Shown: positions 28,967 through 38,053, counted from the stretch's first letter. The stretch is DNA of 64,000 bases from Ramlibacter monticola (GCF_016722785.1 NZ_JAEQNE010000006.1:331472-395471), one strand, 5' to 3'. Notes: generated from the letters alone by a model not told the origin. Numbers and translations: made by a program.

Positions 28967-30015
28967 GCCTCGATTTCCTCCACCTCTTCTTCGGGATGGC
29001 GCGTCAGCGCGGAGCGCAGCATCAGCACCGGCACCAGCAGGCTGAACACGATCACGTCCTTGAGCGCGCCGCTCCAGAACGAGCCGAAGGCCTCCACCAC
29101 GCCCACCGCCAGCGCGCCGACGGCCGTCAGCGGGTAGCTGAGCAGGCCGCCGATGATCGCGGCGACGAGGGCCTTCAGGCCGATCAGGAAGCCCGAGTCG
29201 TAGTACATGGTCATCACCGGGGCGACCAGCACGCCGATCAGGCCGGCCAGCAGCGAGGCGAAGGTATAGGCCAGCAGGGCCGTGCGGGCCGGCCGGATCG
29301 CCACCAGGCGGGCGCCCACACGGTTGACCGCCGTGGCGCGCAGCGACTTGCCCACCGCCGTGCGCTCGAAGGCCAGGAAGAACAGGCCGCTGAGGACGAG
29401 TGCCGAGACCACCATCAGCACCACCTGCGCCGTGACCGAGAAGCTCCCCAGCGTGAAGGCCCCTTCGGCCAGCGGCGCGGTGCGCGAACCCTCGGGCCCG
29501 AAGAACAGCAGGCCCAGTCCGGACAGCAGGAAGTGCAGCGCCAGCGACGCGATCAGCAGCACCAGCACGGACGCATCCGCGATCGGCTGCAGCGCCACGC
29601 GCGCCACCAGCGGCGTGATCGGCACCACCAGCAGGATCGCGCTCACGATGAACACCGCATGGGGCAGCTGCTGGCCCGAAGCGGCCCAGGCCAGCGCGCA
29701 GGGCAGCGCCGGAAGCACGCCCCAGCCCAGGATGGCGCGCGGGATGCGCGCCGCCTCGCCGCGGCGCAGGAGCGTCACGCATTCCGCAACCACGGCGAGC
29801 AGGGCCAGCGTGAGCACCAGGGCGATCGTCGCCGGCTGCTTGCCGGCTTCGAAGGCCGCCAGGCTCAGGGCGGCGAAGGCCGCGACGTCGCCGAAGGGGA
29901 CGAACACCACCCGCGTGACGGAAAAGATGAGAACGAGGCCGAGGCCCGCCAACAGGTACACCGCCCCGTTGGCTACGCCGTCGATGCCGAGGATGAGTGC
30001 GACGTCCCAGGTCAT
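28963..30015 (-). CDS. livH: Branched-chain-type ABC transporter permease (LivH-like)
   Basis: A 350-residue membrane protein with about nine hydrophobic segments and the LivH loop GKSLRATAVNRVGARLVAI near residue 235. It ends in an acidic tail (EEEVEEIEA). It overlaps the LivM-LivG fusion as ATGA. Upstream lies a truncated binding-protein remnant rather than an intact gene. Confidence 0.9.
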   Translation of the reverse strand: MTWDVALILGIDGVANGAVYLLAGLGLVLIFSVTRVVFVPFGDVAAFAALSLAAFEAGKQPATIALVLTLALLAVVAECVTLLRRGEAARIPRAILGWGVLPALPCALAWAASGQQLPHAVFIVSAILLVVPITPLVARVALQPIADASVLVLLIASLALHFLLSGLGLLFFGPEGSRTAPLAEGAFTLGSFSVTAQVVLMVVSALVLSGLFFLAFERTAVGKSLRATAVNRVGARLVAIRPARTALLAYTFASLLAGLIGVLVAPVMTMYYDSGFLIGLKALVAAIIGGLLSYPLTAVGALAVGVVEAFGSFWSGALKDVIVFSLLVPVLMLRSALTRHPEEEVEEIEA

Positions 30016-30016
30016 G

Positions 30017-30152
30017 TCAAGGTACCAGTTTCCATTGGCCGTTATCGAGCTTGACGATCACGCGCGCGCGCTCGTCCACGCCATACAGGCTGCCCGGCTT
30101 GAAGTTGTAGACGCCGTAGGTTCCCACCACCATCCGGTGCTCCCGGCGGGCG
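30017..30152 (-). pseudogene. Remnant of a third LivK-type binding protein (C-terminal end only)
   Basis: The gap between livH and the downstream end of livK copy 1 encodes MVVGTYGVYNFKPGSLYG followed by VDERARVIVKLDNGQWKLVP and a stop at 30017. This matches the C-terminus of the intact binding protein at 31317 (LVGTHGVYNFKPDNRYG, SDERSRVIVKLEKGQWKLEQ). No signal peptide or domain body remains. It is best explained by deletion within a tandem array of binding-protein genes. Confidence 0.8.
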
Positions 30153-30153
30153 C

Positions 30154-31311
30154 TCAGGGCGCCAGCCTCCACTGCGCCTTGTCCAGGCGGATCACGACGG
30201 CCGAGCGCCGGTCCAGGCCGTAAGGATCGTTCGGCTTGAAGTTGAAGATCCCGTGCGTGCCAGCGAGTTCGTGCGTCTGCGCGATGGCGTCGCGCAGGGC
30301 CTGGCGGAACTGCGGCGTGCCCGGCTCCGCCTTGCCGGCCTTGGCGGCGCGCGCGGCGGCGTCGGCGAACACCAGCCAGGCATCGAAGGTGTAGGCCGAG
30401 AAAGCGTCCACCGGCTGCGCCCCGTGCGCCTTCTGGTAGGCGGCGCGGTAGTCCAGCGCGATCTTGCGCACGGGACTCTCGGCGGGCAGCTGGTCCGCCA
30501 CCATCACCGGGCCGCTCGGAACCATCAGGTTGTTGGCGGCCGTGCCGGCGACGCGCACGAAGTCCGCGGTGATCAGGCCGTGCGTGCCGTAGATCTGGCC
30601 CTTGTAGCCGCGCTCGGCGAGCGCCAGGTACGGCAGGGCCCCTGGCGTGCCGGAGTTGCCGGCGAACACCGCGTCGGGGCGCGCCGCCACGATCTTCAGC
30701 ACCTGGCCGGCCACCGAGCTGTCGCCTCGCGCATAGCGCTCGTTGGCGATCACCTCGATGCCGGCCGGCTGGGCCGCCTTCACCAGCGAGTCGTAGGCGA
30801 GATCGCCCAGGGCGTCGGAGAAGCCGATGAAGGCCACGCGCTTCACGCCGGCGGCCTTCATCTTGTCCACCACGGCGGCGACCATGAGCGGGAACGGCTG
30901 GGAGACCGTCACCGTCCAGCCGTTGTCGTTCGCGGGCACGCTCACCGGGGTCGGCGAGATCAGCGGCGTGCCGGTCTCGCGCGCCACGGCGGCGATGGCC
31001 AGCGCGCCCGGCACGCCGGACGTGCCGATCAGCACGTCGACGTGGTCCTCGGTCACCAGCTTGCGCGCGTTGCGCGCCGCGACCGTGGGGTCGGACGCGT
31101 CGTCCAGCACCAGCAACTGCACGTTGCGGCCGGCCACCGTGGCCTTGTACTGCTGCGCCGCCTGGATCCCCTTGTGGTAGGGGATGCCCAGCGCGGACAC
31201 GGGGCCCGACAGCGAGGTGATGAAGCCGACCTTGATGTCCGCGGCGAGCGCCTGGGCGCCCACCACGGTGCCCAGCGCCAGGCCGGCGAGGCGTACAGCG
31301 ATGCGATTCAT
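30154..31311 (-). CDS. ABC transporter periplasmic binding protein (LivK-like, copy 1)
   Basis: A 385-residue exported protein with a signal peptide ending ALAADI and the type I periplasmic-binding fold of the Leu/Ile/Val and aromatic-acid receptors (VGFITSLSGPVSALGIPYHK, QLLVLDDASDPTVAARNARK, VLIGTSGVPGALAIA). Start at 31311 gives the correct signal peptide. It is a tandem paralogue of the next gene, 5 bp away. Two receptors for one transporter suggest different indolic or aromatic ligands. Confidence 0.9.
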   Translation of the reverse strand: MNRIAVRLAGLALGTVVGAQALAADIKVGFITSLSGPVSALGIPYHKGIQAAQQYKATVAGRNVQLLVLDDASDPTVAARNARKLVTEDHVDVLIGTSGVPGALAIAAVARETGTPLISPTPVSVPANDNGWTVTVSQPFPLMVAAVVDKMKAAGVKRVAFIGFSDALGDLAYDSLVKAAQPAGIEVIANERYARGDSSVAGQVLKIVAARPDAVFAGNSGTPGALPYLALAERGYKGQIYGTHGLITADFVRVAGTAANNLMVPSGPVMVADQLPAESPVRKIALDYRAAYQKAHGAQPVDAFSAYTFDAWLVFADAAARAAKAGKAEPGTPQFRQALRDAIAQTHELAGTHGIFNFKPNDPYGLDRRSAVVIRLDKAQWRLAP

Positions 31312-31316
31312 GTAGC

Positions 31317-32468
31317 TTACTGCTCCAGCTTCCATTGACCCTTTTCCAGCTTCACGATGACGCGCGAGCGCTCGTCGGACCCGTAGCGGTTGTCCGGCTT
31401 GAAGTTGTAGACGCCGTGCGTTCCCACCAGCTCCCTGGTGCTGACGATCGCATCGCGCAGCGCGACGCGGAACTGGGGCGAGCCCGGCTCCGCCTTGCTG
31501 GCCAGGGCGCGCTGCGCGGCGCTTTCGAACAGCAGCCAGGCGTCGAACGAATAGGCGGAGAAGGCATCGGTCGGGGCAGCGCCGTTGGCCTTTTCATAGG
31601 CCGCGCGGTAGTCCAGCGCCACCTTGCGCACCGGGTTGTTCGCCGGCAGCTGCTCCGCCACGATCACCGGGCCGGTGGGCGCCAGCAGGCCTTCCACCGA
31701 GGAGCCGCCCACGCGCACGAACTCGGGGTTGATGAGGGCGTGCGTGCCGTAGATCTGGCCCTTCCAGCCGCGCTCGGCGAGCGCGCGGTAAGGCAGCGCG
31801 CCGGGCGTGCCGGAGGTGCCGGTCAGCACCGCGTCCGGGCGCGCGGCCACGATTTTGAGCACCTGGCCCGTGACCGAGGTGTCGCCGCGGGCGTAGCGCT
31901 CGTTGGTCACCACCTGGATGCCGGCCGCCTTGGCCGCGGGCACCAGCGAGTCGTACACCAGGTCGCCCCAGGCATCCGAGAAGCCGATGTAGCCGACCGT
32001 CTTGACGCCGCTCTTCTTCATGCGCTCGACGATGGCACTGACCATCAGGGGCGCGGGCTGCGGCAGCGTGACCATCCACTCCCCGTCGGGACCGGGCAGG
32101 TTGGCATTGGCGATGGAGATCAGCGGCGTCTTCGTCTCGCGCGCCACGGCGGCGATGGCCAGCGCGCCGGGCGAGCCCGCCGTGCCGATGATCACGTCGA
32201 CCTTGTCCTCGTCGATCAGCTTGCGGGCGTTGCGCGCGGCGGTGGACGGGTCGGAGGCGTCGTCCAGCTGGATCAGCTGCACCTTGCGCCCGCCGATGGT
32301 GGACTTGTAGGCGGCGCCGGCCTGGATGCCCTTGCCGTACGGGATGCCCAGGGAGGAGACGGGGCCCGACTGCGAGGTGATGAAACCGACCTTCAGGTCG
32401 GCGGCCAGGGTGTTGAACGCGAAGGCCGCGCCCAGGGCGACGGCGGCGAACTGCTTGAAGGCTTTCAT
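31317..32468 (-). CDS. ABC transporter periplasmic binding protein (LivK-like, copy 2)
   Basis: A 383-residue paralogue of copy 1 with signal peptide ending TLAADLK and near-identical blocks (VGFITSQSGPVSSLGIPYGK, LIQLDDASDPSTAARNARKL, GTAGSPGALAIAAVARETKT). Start at 32468 is supported by AGGAGA 7 bp upstream. It directly follows the SDR gene of the auxin operon, so its ligand is probably indole-3-acetate or an intermediate. Confidence 0.9.
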   Translation of the reverse strand: MKAFKQFAAVALGAAFAFNTLAADLKVGFITSQSGPVSSLGIPYGKGIQAGAAYKSTIGGRKVQLIQLDDASDPSTAARNARKLIDEDKVDVIIGTAGSPGALAIAAVARETKTPLISIANANLPGPDGEWMVTLPQPAPLMVSAIVERMKKSGVKTVGYIGFSDAWGDLVYDSLVPAAKAAGIQVVTNERYARGDTSVTGQVLKIVAARPDAVLTGTSGTPGALPYRALAERGWKGQIYGTHALINPEFVRVGGSSVEGLLAPTGPVIVAEQLPANNPVRKVALDYRAAYEKANGAAPTDAFSAYSFDAWLLFESAAQRALASKAEPGSPQFRVALRDAIVSTRELVGTHGVYNFKPDNRYGSDERSRVIVKLEKGQWKLEQ

Positions 32469-32482
32469 GGGTCTCCTCTGGT

Positions 32483-33211
32483 TCAAAGCGAAAGGCTGCC
32501 GAGGCTGGCGCCCCCGCAGACGTACAGGACCTGGCCGGTGATGAAGCCGGCCTCCGGCTGGATGAAGAAGGACACGCTGCGGGCGACGTCTTCCGGCTCG
32601 CCGATGCGACCGACCGGGATGGAGGCGGCGAGCTTCTGCTCGCGCTCGCTGCCGGCCGGGATCACGTCGTAGAACATGTCGGTGTGCACGGGGCCGGGGG
32701 CGACCACGTTGACCGTGATGCCCTGCGGCGCCAGTTCCAGCGCCCAGGTGCGCGCCATGCCCAGCATGCCGGCCTTGGTGGCGGAGTAGCTGGTGCGCGT
32801 CTGGGCGCCCAGCGCGGCACGGGAGGACAGCAGCAGGATGCGGCCGAAGCGGCGCTCCTGCATGTGCGGCAGCGCGGCCTGCGCCAGCAGCACGGCGGAG
32901 CCGAGGTGCAGGTTCACCAGCGCGTCCAGGTCCTCCAGCTGCACTTCCGGCAGCAGGGCGGGACGGATCACGCCGGCGTTGTGCACGATCGTGGTCAGCT
33001 CGAAGCGGCGCGCGACCTCGCCCGCGGCTTGCTTCGTCGCGGCGCGGTTCGTCAGGTCCACCTCCACTTCGTGCAGGCGGGCGTGGTCGATGCCGCTGCG
33101 CCGGCGCGCCAGCGACACCACGTCGTAACCCTCGGACAGCAGGCGCTCGACGATGACCTTGCCGATGCCCGCGCTGCCGCCCGTGACGGCGGCGACCTTG
33201 TTCGCTCTCAT
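32483..33211 (-). CDS. SDR-family oxidoreductase in the auxin-degradation operon
   Basis: A 242-residue short-chain dehydrogenase with complete motifs: TGGSAGIG, HNAG, Ser in LLSSRAALG and YSATK. It overlaps the isatin-hydrolase-like gene by 4 bp. It might oxidise dioxindole to isatin, or be the active partner of the SDR domain in the DUF35 fusion, which has lost its Tyr, in the manner of BbsC/BbsD in toluene degradation. Both are inference. Confidence 0.87.
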   Translation of the reverse strand: MRANKVAAVTGGSAGIGKVIVERLLSEGYDVVSLARRRSGIDHARLHEVEVDLTNRAATKQAAGEVARRFELTTIVHNAGVIRPALLPEVQLEDLDALVNLHLGSAVLLAQAALPHMQERRFGRILLLSSRAALGAQTRTSYSATKAGMLGMARTWALELAPQGITVNVVAPGPVHTDMFYDVIPAGSEREQKLAASIPVGRIGEPEDVARSVSFFIQPEAGFITGQVLYVCGGASLGSLSL

Positions 33212-34008
33212 TTCGTCTCCTCCACCAGTGCCAGCACGCGCAAGGGGCTGCCGCTGCCCTTCTGGATCTTCAGGGGCGGGCAGATCAGCAGCGCCCCCGT
33301 GGGCGGCAGCAGGTCCAGGTTGGTCAGGCACTGCAGGCCGTACTTGCCGGCGCCGTGCATGAAGTAATGGCAGGGGTACGGCGGACGCAGGTGGTAGCCC
33401 TGCCCCGCATCCGTGCCGATCGCCTCCGAGCCGAAGCCGAGCACCTGGCGCTGCTGCACCAGGAACTGCACCGCTTCCGAGCTGGGGCCCGGGGTGTGTT
33501 GGCCCGCCTCGTCGAAGTTCTGGTAGGCCTCGGGATCCATGCGCTTGGACCAGTCCGTGCGCATCAGCACCCAGGCGCCGGGCGTGATGCGCCCGTGCTC
33601 GCGCTCGAAGCGCTCGATGTCCTCCACCGTGAGCAGGTAGTCCGGGTCCTGCTGCACCTGGGCGGAGCAGTCGATCACGAAGGCCGGCGCGACGAAATCC
33701 TGCACCGGGATCGTGTCCACCGAGTTGTTCGGGAGGTCCTTGCCGGAGATCCAGTGGATCGGGGCGTCGAAGTGCGTGCCGGTGTGCTCGCCGCAGGAGA
33801 AGTTGTTCCAGTACCAGCCCGGGCCGCGCTCGTCGTAGCGCGAGACCTCCTCGATGCGGAAGGGCCAGCACTGGCCCATCTCGGGCGGCAGCGCGATCTG
33901 GGGGAATTCCGGCGTGAGCGTCTGCGTGAGGTCCACGACGCGGATGCGGCCGCTCGCGAGCGCGAGCGCCATCGCCGCCAGCGCGCCGGCGCCTGCCTGT
34001 GTCTTCAT
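33208..34008 (-). CDS. Cyclase-family metal hydrolase, probable isatin hydrolase
   Basis: A 266-residue member of the cyclase/kynurenine formamidase superfamily. The metal motif H75-T-G-T-H79-F-D81 is intact and preceded by WYWNNFSCGE, a layout like isatin hydrolase of Labrenzia (His, His, Asp; Mn2+). That enzyme opens isatin to isatinate. Placement between a Rieske oxygenase/CoA-ligase module and 2-aminobenzoyl-CoA genes supports isatin as substrate. N-formylkynurenine is an alternative, but no tryptophan dioxygenase or kynureninase is nearby. Confidence 0.85.
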   Translation of the reverse strand: MKTQAGAGALAAMALALASGRIRVVDLTQTLTPEFPQIALPPEMGQCWPFRIEEVSRYDERGPGWYWNNFSCGEHTGTHFDAPIHWISGKDLPNNSVDTIPVQDFVAPAFVIDCSAQVQQDPDYLLTVEDIERFEREHGRITPGAWVLMRTDWSKRMDPEAYQNFDEAGQHTPGPSSEAVQFLVQQRQVLGFGSEAIGTDAGQGYHLRPPYPCHYFMHGAGKYGLQCLTNLDLLPPTGALLICPPLKIQKGSGSPLRVLALVEETK

Positions 34009-34009
34009 C

Positions 34010-35263
34010 TCAATGTCCTCCAGCTGCGAGTTCGCGCTCGAGCACCTTGGGGTTCTCGCGCCAGCGTTCCAGCCATTCCTGGGCGACGTCGCCCGGGTAC
34101 ACGTCCTCGATGCCTTCCTTCAGCGCCTTCACGATGGCACTGGCCAGCGCCGAGGGCGCGAGCTTGGGCGGCGGCATGTTCTGGTTCCACTCGTCGTCGA
34201 TCGGGCCCGGGAACACGTTGACCACCCGGATGCCCGCCGGCCGCATCTCCGCGCGCAGGCACTGCGCCAGCGACAGCGCCGCGGCCTTGGAGGCCGAGAA
34301 GGTGCCGTGCGCCGGGTAGTTCGCCAGCGCATAGATCGACAGCAGGTTGACCCAGGCGGCCGCGTGCGTCACGCCGTCGGCCGAGCGCGCCCGCAGCGCG
34401 GGGCCGAACTCCTGCGCCAGCCGCAGCAGGCCGAAGTAGTTGATGTCCATCTCCGCCTTGGCGACGTCGGTGCCGCGCCGGCCGGAGATGCCGAAGGTGC
34501 GGTGCACCTCCGCGGTGTTGATCACGATGTCCACCTTGCCGCCGATCTCCCCGGCCAGCTCGGTGACGGAGCGGCCGTTGGTGAGGTCCAGCGGCACCAG
34601 CGTGACCTCCTTCATCTTCGAGATGTCGTCGAATCCCGGCAGCTTCTTCCAGGGTTCGGCATGGCCGACCCACACGATCTCGGCGCCGGCCTTCACCAGG
34701 GCCTGCACCATGGCCTGGCCCACCGCCGTCTTGCCATCGGTGACCAGCACCTTGCGGAACTTGGGGTCGCTCGTCATTTCTCTCAGCATCTTGTCGTCCG
34801 CCATGTGTTCGCTCCCGTCCGGGGGGAATCCGATCAGCACCGCCTGCCCGGCGCGGTCCAGGCGCGCGCCCACGTGCACGCGCGTCGGCGCCTCCCCCAC
34901 CTCGCCGTGCAGGTGCACGATCAGCGAGGGGCCGCTGTCCAGCTTCACCAGCCCGAGGCGCCACGGCAGGCGCTCGCGGAAGAACAGGTCGTTGCTGTGG
35001 TGCAGCGTGGTGAGCGCGAGCAGCGTGCCCTCGCCCGGCTGCGGCTTCCATTGCAGGCGCGGCGACAGGCACTGGTGGCAGGCTTCGCGCGGCGGGTACT
35101 GGATGGCGCCGCAGTCCTTGCACGCCTGCAGTTCGAAGCGGCCTTCCGCGGCGGCGGCCGTCATGCCCAGGGCCACGCGGCCGCGGGCCCAGGGCGGCAG
35201 GTTCATCTGCCGCGTGCGCAGGACCGGGTTCTTGCGCTTGGGCTTCATCAGCGGCATCGTCAT
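34010..35263 (-). CDS. DUF35 zinc-ribbon/OB protein fused to an SDR-like domain lacking the catalytic Tyr
   Basis: A 417-residue fusion. Residues about 30-148 form a DUF35 module with zinc-ribbon cysteines C48, C51, C62 and C65 followed by an OB fold. Residues about 168-417 form a Rossmann SDR-like domain whose glycine motif is altered (VTDGKTAVGQ) and whose YxxxK is F322-S-A-S-K326, so it is probably not a normal dehydrogenase. DUF35 proteins pair with thiolase-like enzymes (ChsH2-Ltp2, BbsA-BbsB); the gene overlaps a thiolase-like gene by 4 bp. A retro-aldolase or thiolase complex is likely. Confidence 0.85.
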   Translation of the reverse strand: MTMPLMKPKRKNPVLRTRQMNLPPWARGRVALGMTAAAAEGRFELQACKDCGAIQYPPREACHQCLSPRLQWKPQPGEGTLLALTTLHHSNDLFFRERLPWRLGLVKLDSGPSLIVHLHGEVGEAPTRVHVGARLDRAGQAVLIGFPPDGSEHMADDKMLREMTSDPKFRKVLVTDGKTAVGQAMVQALVKAGAEIVWVGHAEPWKKLPGFDDISKMKEVTLVPLDLTNGRSVTELAGEIGGKVDIVINTAEVHRTFGISGRRGTDVAKAEMDINYFGLLRLAQEFGPALRARSADGVTHAAAWVNLLSIYALANYPAHGTFSASKAAALSLAQCLRAEMRPAGIRVVNVFPGPIDDEWNQNMPPPKLAPSALASAIVKALKEGIEDVYPGDVAQEWLERWRENPKVLERELAAGGH

Positions 35264-36432
35264 GCGGACCTCCCGAGGAGCACGGCGCCCGTGCACAGGC
35301 AGCGGTCGTAGGTGACCATGCCGAAGCCGCCCACCAGGCCCAGCTTCGCGTCCTTCACGGCACGCTCGCCGGCCGCGCCGGTGAGCTGGCGGACCGCCTC
35401 GGTCAGGCCGAGGAAGCCCCCGGCCGCGCCCGCCTGCCCGCAGGAGAGCTGGCCGCCGCTGGTGTTGTTGGGAAGCTCGCCGTCGAAGGTGCCGCGGTGC
35501 GCGCGCACGAACGCCGGCCCTTCGCCCTTCTCGCAGAAGCCCAGGTCCTCGAACTGGATCATCACGATCACGGGGTAGTCGTCGTAGGTCTGGACGAAGT
35601 CGACGTCGTCCGGCTTCGTGCCGGCCTGCGCGTAGAGCTCGTCGCGATCCATGCGCCAGCCGCCCCGCACCATGATGGGATCGTCGGAGTAGGCGTTGTG
35701 CCGCTCGATGGCGCCGCGCACCAGGGCGTGCGGCAAGCCGAGTTCGCGGGCGCGCTCCTCGCGCATCACCAGGAAGGCTTCCGCGCCAGCGCAGGGCATG
35801 ACGCAGTCGAACAGGTGGATCGGGTCCGAGATGGACCGCGCGCCCATGTATTCGTCCAGCGTCAGCGGCTTCTTGAACAGCGCGTTCGGGTTGCGCAGCG
35901 CGTTCGTGCGCTGGTCCACCGCGATGCGGCCGAAGTCCTCGCGCGTCGCCCCGTAGGCGCGCATGTAGTTGGCCGTGATCATCGCGAAGATGGAGTTCGG
36001 GCCGCCGGAGCCGTAGGGGTAGCTGGCGTCGCGCGCGAAGTTGCTGAAGGCGCCCAGCGTCTGGCGGAAGGAGTCGACGTGGTTGGTGTCGCCCGACACG
36101 CAGGCCACGATGTCGGCGTCGCCCGCCTGCACCGCGCGGGCGGCGCGGCGCAGCGACATCACGCCCGAGGCGCCGCCGGTGGGGATGTGGTCCAGCCAGC
36201 GCGGCGAGAGGCCCATGTGCTGCGTGACGCCGACCGCCGTGTCCGGCGTGAGCGAAAAGCTGCTGACGGTGAGTCCGTCGATCTGCTCCTTGGCGATGCC
36301 GGATTCCTGCACCAGCCGGTGCAGCGCCTGGCCGATGAACCAGTGGGCGCCGCGCGTGGAGTAGCGCTCGTAGGGCACCGTGATCGGTACCGCGACGGCG
36401 ATGCCTTCGTAGGAGAGCCGCCTGCGGGTCAT
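35260..36432 (-). CDS. Thiolase-like (lipid-transfer/SCP2 type) protein, probable retro-aldolase subunit
   Basis: A 390-residue thiolase-fold protein. At the usual nucleophile position there is TGGASGVMS (85-93), with no Cys. The usual GHP histidine motif reads CGQAG (331-335). A conserved Tyr remains in QTYDDYP (Y283). Loss of both catalytic residues is the pattern of Ltp2-type aldolases that split beta-hydroxyacyl-CoA into a ketone and acetyl- or propionyl-CoA. It overlaps both the DUF35-SDR gene and the ligase gene by 4 bp. Predicted job: dioxindole-3-acetyl-CoA to isatin plus acetyl-CoA (inference). Confidence 0.85.
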   Translation of the reverse strand: MTRRRLSYEGIAVAVPITVPYERYSTRGAHWFIGQALHRLVQESGIAKEQIDGLTVSSFSLTPDTAVGVTQHMGLSPRWLDHIPTGGASGVMSLRRAARAVQAGDADIVACVSGDTNHVDSFRQTLGAFSNFARDASYPYGSGGPNSIFAMITANYMRAYGATREDFGRIAVDQRTNALRNPNALFKKPLTLDEYMGARSISDPIHLFDCVMPCAGAEAFLVMREERARELGLPHALVRGAIERHNAYSDDPIMVRGGWRMDRDELYAQAGTKPDDVDFVQTYDDYPVIVMIQFEDLGFCEKGEGPAFVRAHRGTFDGELPNNTSGGQLSCGQAGAAGGFLGLTEAVRQLTGAAGERAVKDAKLGLVGGFGMVTYDRCLCTGAVLLGRSA

Positions 36433-38048
36433 GCTTGCCGCTTCTTCATGGTGCGCGTGTCGATGCAACACGGCTTCGAAGGCAAGGTCCGCGCCAGCTC
36501 GCGCAGCTGGCCGCGCTGGATCTTCTGCGAGCTCGTGAGCGGCACTTCGTCGACGAAGGCGACGTAGCCCGGGGCCTTGTAGTAGGCCAGCTGCGCCAGC
36601 GCGTGCTGCACGATGGCCGCGGCCACGGCGGCGCGCTGCGCCTCGGGCACCGGGTCGCGGGGGATGATGCAGGCCAGGACCTCGTCGCCGCGGACCGCGT
36701 CCGGCGTCGCGGCCACCGCGGCGCTCTTCACCGCGGGATGCTGGTTCAGCACGCTCTCGACTTCGACCGCGGAGATGTTCTCGCCGCTGCGGCGGATCAC
36801 GTTCTTCTTGCGGTCCACGAAGAACATGGAGCCGGCGTCGTCGCGCCGGACCATGTCGCCGGTGTGGAACCAGCCGCCCTCCCAGGCCTCGTCGGTCGCC
36901 TTGTCGTCCTTGAGGTAGCCCGAGAAGAAGTAGCGGCGCGGGTCCGGCCCGCTGGAACGCACCAGCAGCTCGCCAGGCACGCCCGCTGGCACGTCTTCGC
37001 CGGCCTCGTCCACCAGCCGCAACTCCACGAAGGACTCGGGCTTGCCGAAGCAGCTCGTGCCGATGTGGCGGGGCTCGTGGTTGGCCATGATGCAGGCGGC
37101 CGCGCCCGTTTCCGTCATGGCCCAGGCCTCCACCAACGGGAAGCCGAAGCGCTGCTCGAAGACGCCATGGTTCTTCCGGTCCACGCCGGCACCGAAGCCC
37201 CAGCGCACCGAATGGGCGCGGTCGGCTTCCGATGCCGGTGCGGACAGCAGCATCGCGGGCATCACGCCGAGGTAGTGCACGATGCTCGCGCGACTTTCGC
37301 GCACGCTGTGCCACCAGCTCTTCGGATGGAAGCGATCGAGCTGGATCAGGCAGCCGCCGGCCGTCAGCACCACCATCGTGGAGAAGGCCATCGCGTTCAC
37401 GTGGTTCAGGGGGAGCGGCGTGATGATGCGTTCGCGGTCGGGGCGGACCGGGCACACGCCGTCCAGCCCCGCGTACCAGTCGCCGGCGCGCAGGAAGTAC
37501 TCGTTCGTGAGGCGGCAGCCCTTCGGCCGCCCGGTGGTTCCCGAGGTGTACAGCAGCGCGCACTCGGTCGCGAGGCCGGGAGCCGTTGCCGCCGCGGGTG
37601 CGGCGCTGGTCGCGCGGGGCGGGCTACCGACGGCGTCCCACGTTCCCATGGGCACGCCGGCGGCGCGCGCCGCGTCCTGCAGGTCCGCCGCGCGCTGCGG
37701 CAGCGTGACGGCGAGCGCGATCTCGCTGTGGCCGATCAGGTACTCCAGTTCGGCCGAGCGCATTTCGGCGTTGATCGGCACCACGCTGGCGCCCACGGCG
37801 TTCAGCGCGAACCAGTGGAACAGGAAGGCGGGCCGGTTCTCCAGCAGCAGGCCGACCCGGTGGCCGTGGCCGTAGCCCGCCTGCGCGTACTGCTGGCGCA
37901 GGCGCTCCACTTCCGCGGCGGCCGCCGCCCAGGTCACCGGCGCGGCAGGAATCCCGTAGACCTCCGCCGTGACCGCGTCGACGAACAGGAACTCGCCCTC
38001 GGGCGCCCGCCGCGCCGTGGCGGCAAATCGCTGGTGGACCGTGGACAT
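36429..38048 (-). CDS. AMP-forming CoA ligase of the auxin operon
   Basis: A 539-residue ligase with YTSGTTGRPKGC, MTETG, HTGD, DRKKNVIRRSGENISAVEVE and the C-terminal TSSQKIQRGQL (acylation Lys). It lies between the Rieske oxygenase small subunit and the thiolase-like gene, so it should activate the oxygenase product, probably dioxindole-3-acetate, to its CoA thioester. The start at 38048 lies 5 bp after the iadE stop. Confidence 0.87.
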   Translation of the reverse strand: MSTVHQRFAATARRAPEGEFLFVDAVTAEVYGIPAAPVTWAAAAAEVERLRQQYAQAGYGHGHRVGLLLENRPAFLFHWFALNAVGASVVPINAEMRSAELEYLIGHSEIALAVTLPQRAADLQDAARAAGVPMGTWDAVGSPPRATSAAPAAATAPGLATECALLYTSGTTGRPKGCRLTNEYFLRAGDWYAGLDGVCPVRPDRERIITPLPLNHVNAMAFSTMVVLTAGGCLIQLDRFHPKSWWHSVRESRASIVHYLGVMPAMLLSAPASEADRAHSVRWGFGAGVDRKNHGVFEQRFGFPLVEAWAMTETGAAACIMANHEPRHIGTSCFGKPESFVELRLVDEAGEDVPAGVPGELLVRSSGPDPRRYFFSGYLKDDKATDEAWEGGWFHTGDMVRRDDAGSMFFVDRKKNVIRRSGENISAVEVESVLNQHPAVKSAAVAATPDAVRGDEVLACIIPRDPVPEAQRAAVAAAIVQHALAQLAYYKAPGYVAFVDEVPLTSSQKIQRGQLRELARTLPSKPCCIDTRTMKKRQA

Positions 38049-38053
38049 TCGCT

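Noticed and set aside
33208..34008. Kynurenine formamidase as the function of the cyclase-family gene
   Set aside because: No tryptophan 2,3-dioxygenase or kynureninase is in the locus, while auxin-to-isatin chemistry surrounds it; kept only as an alternative.
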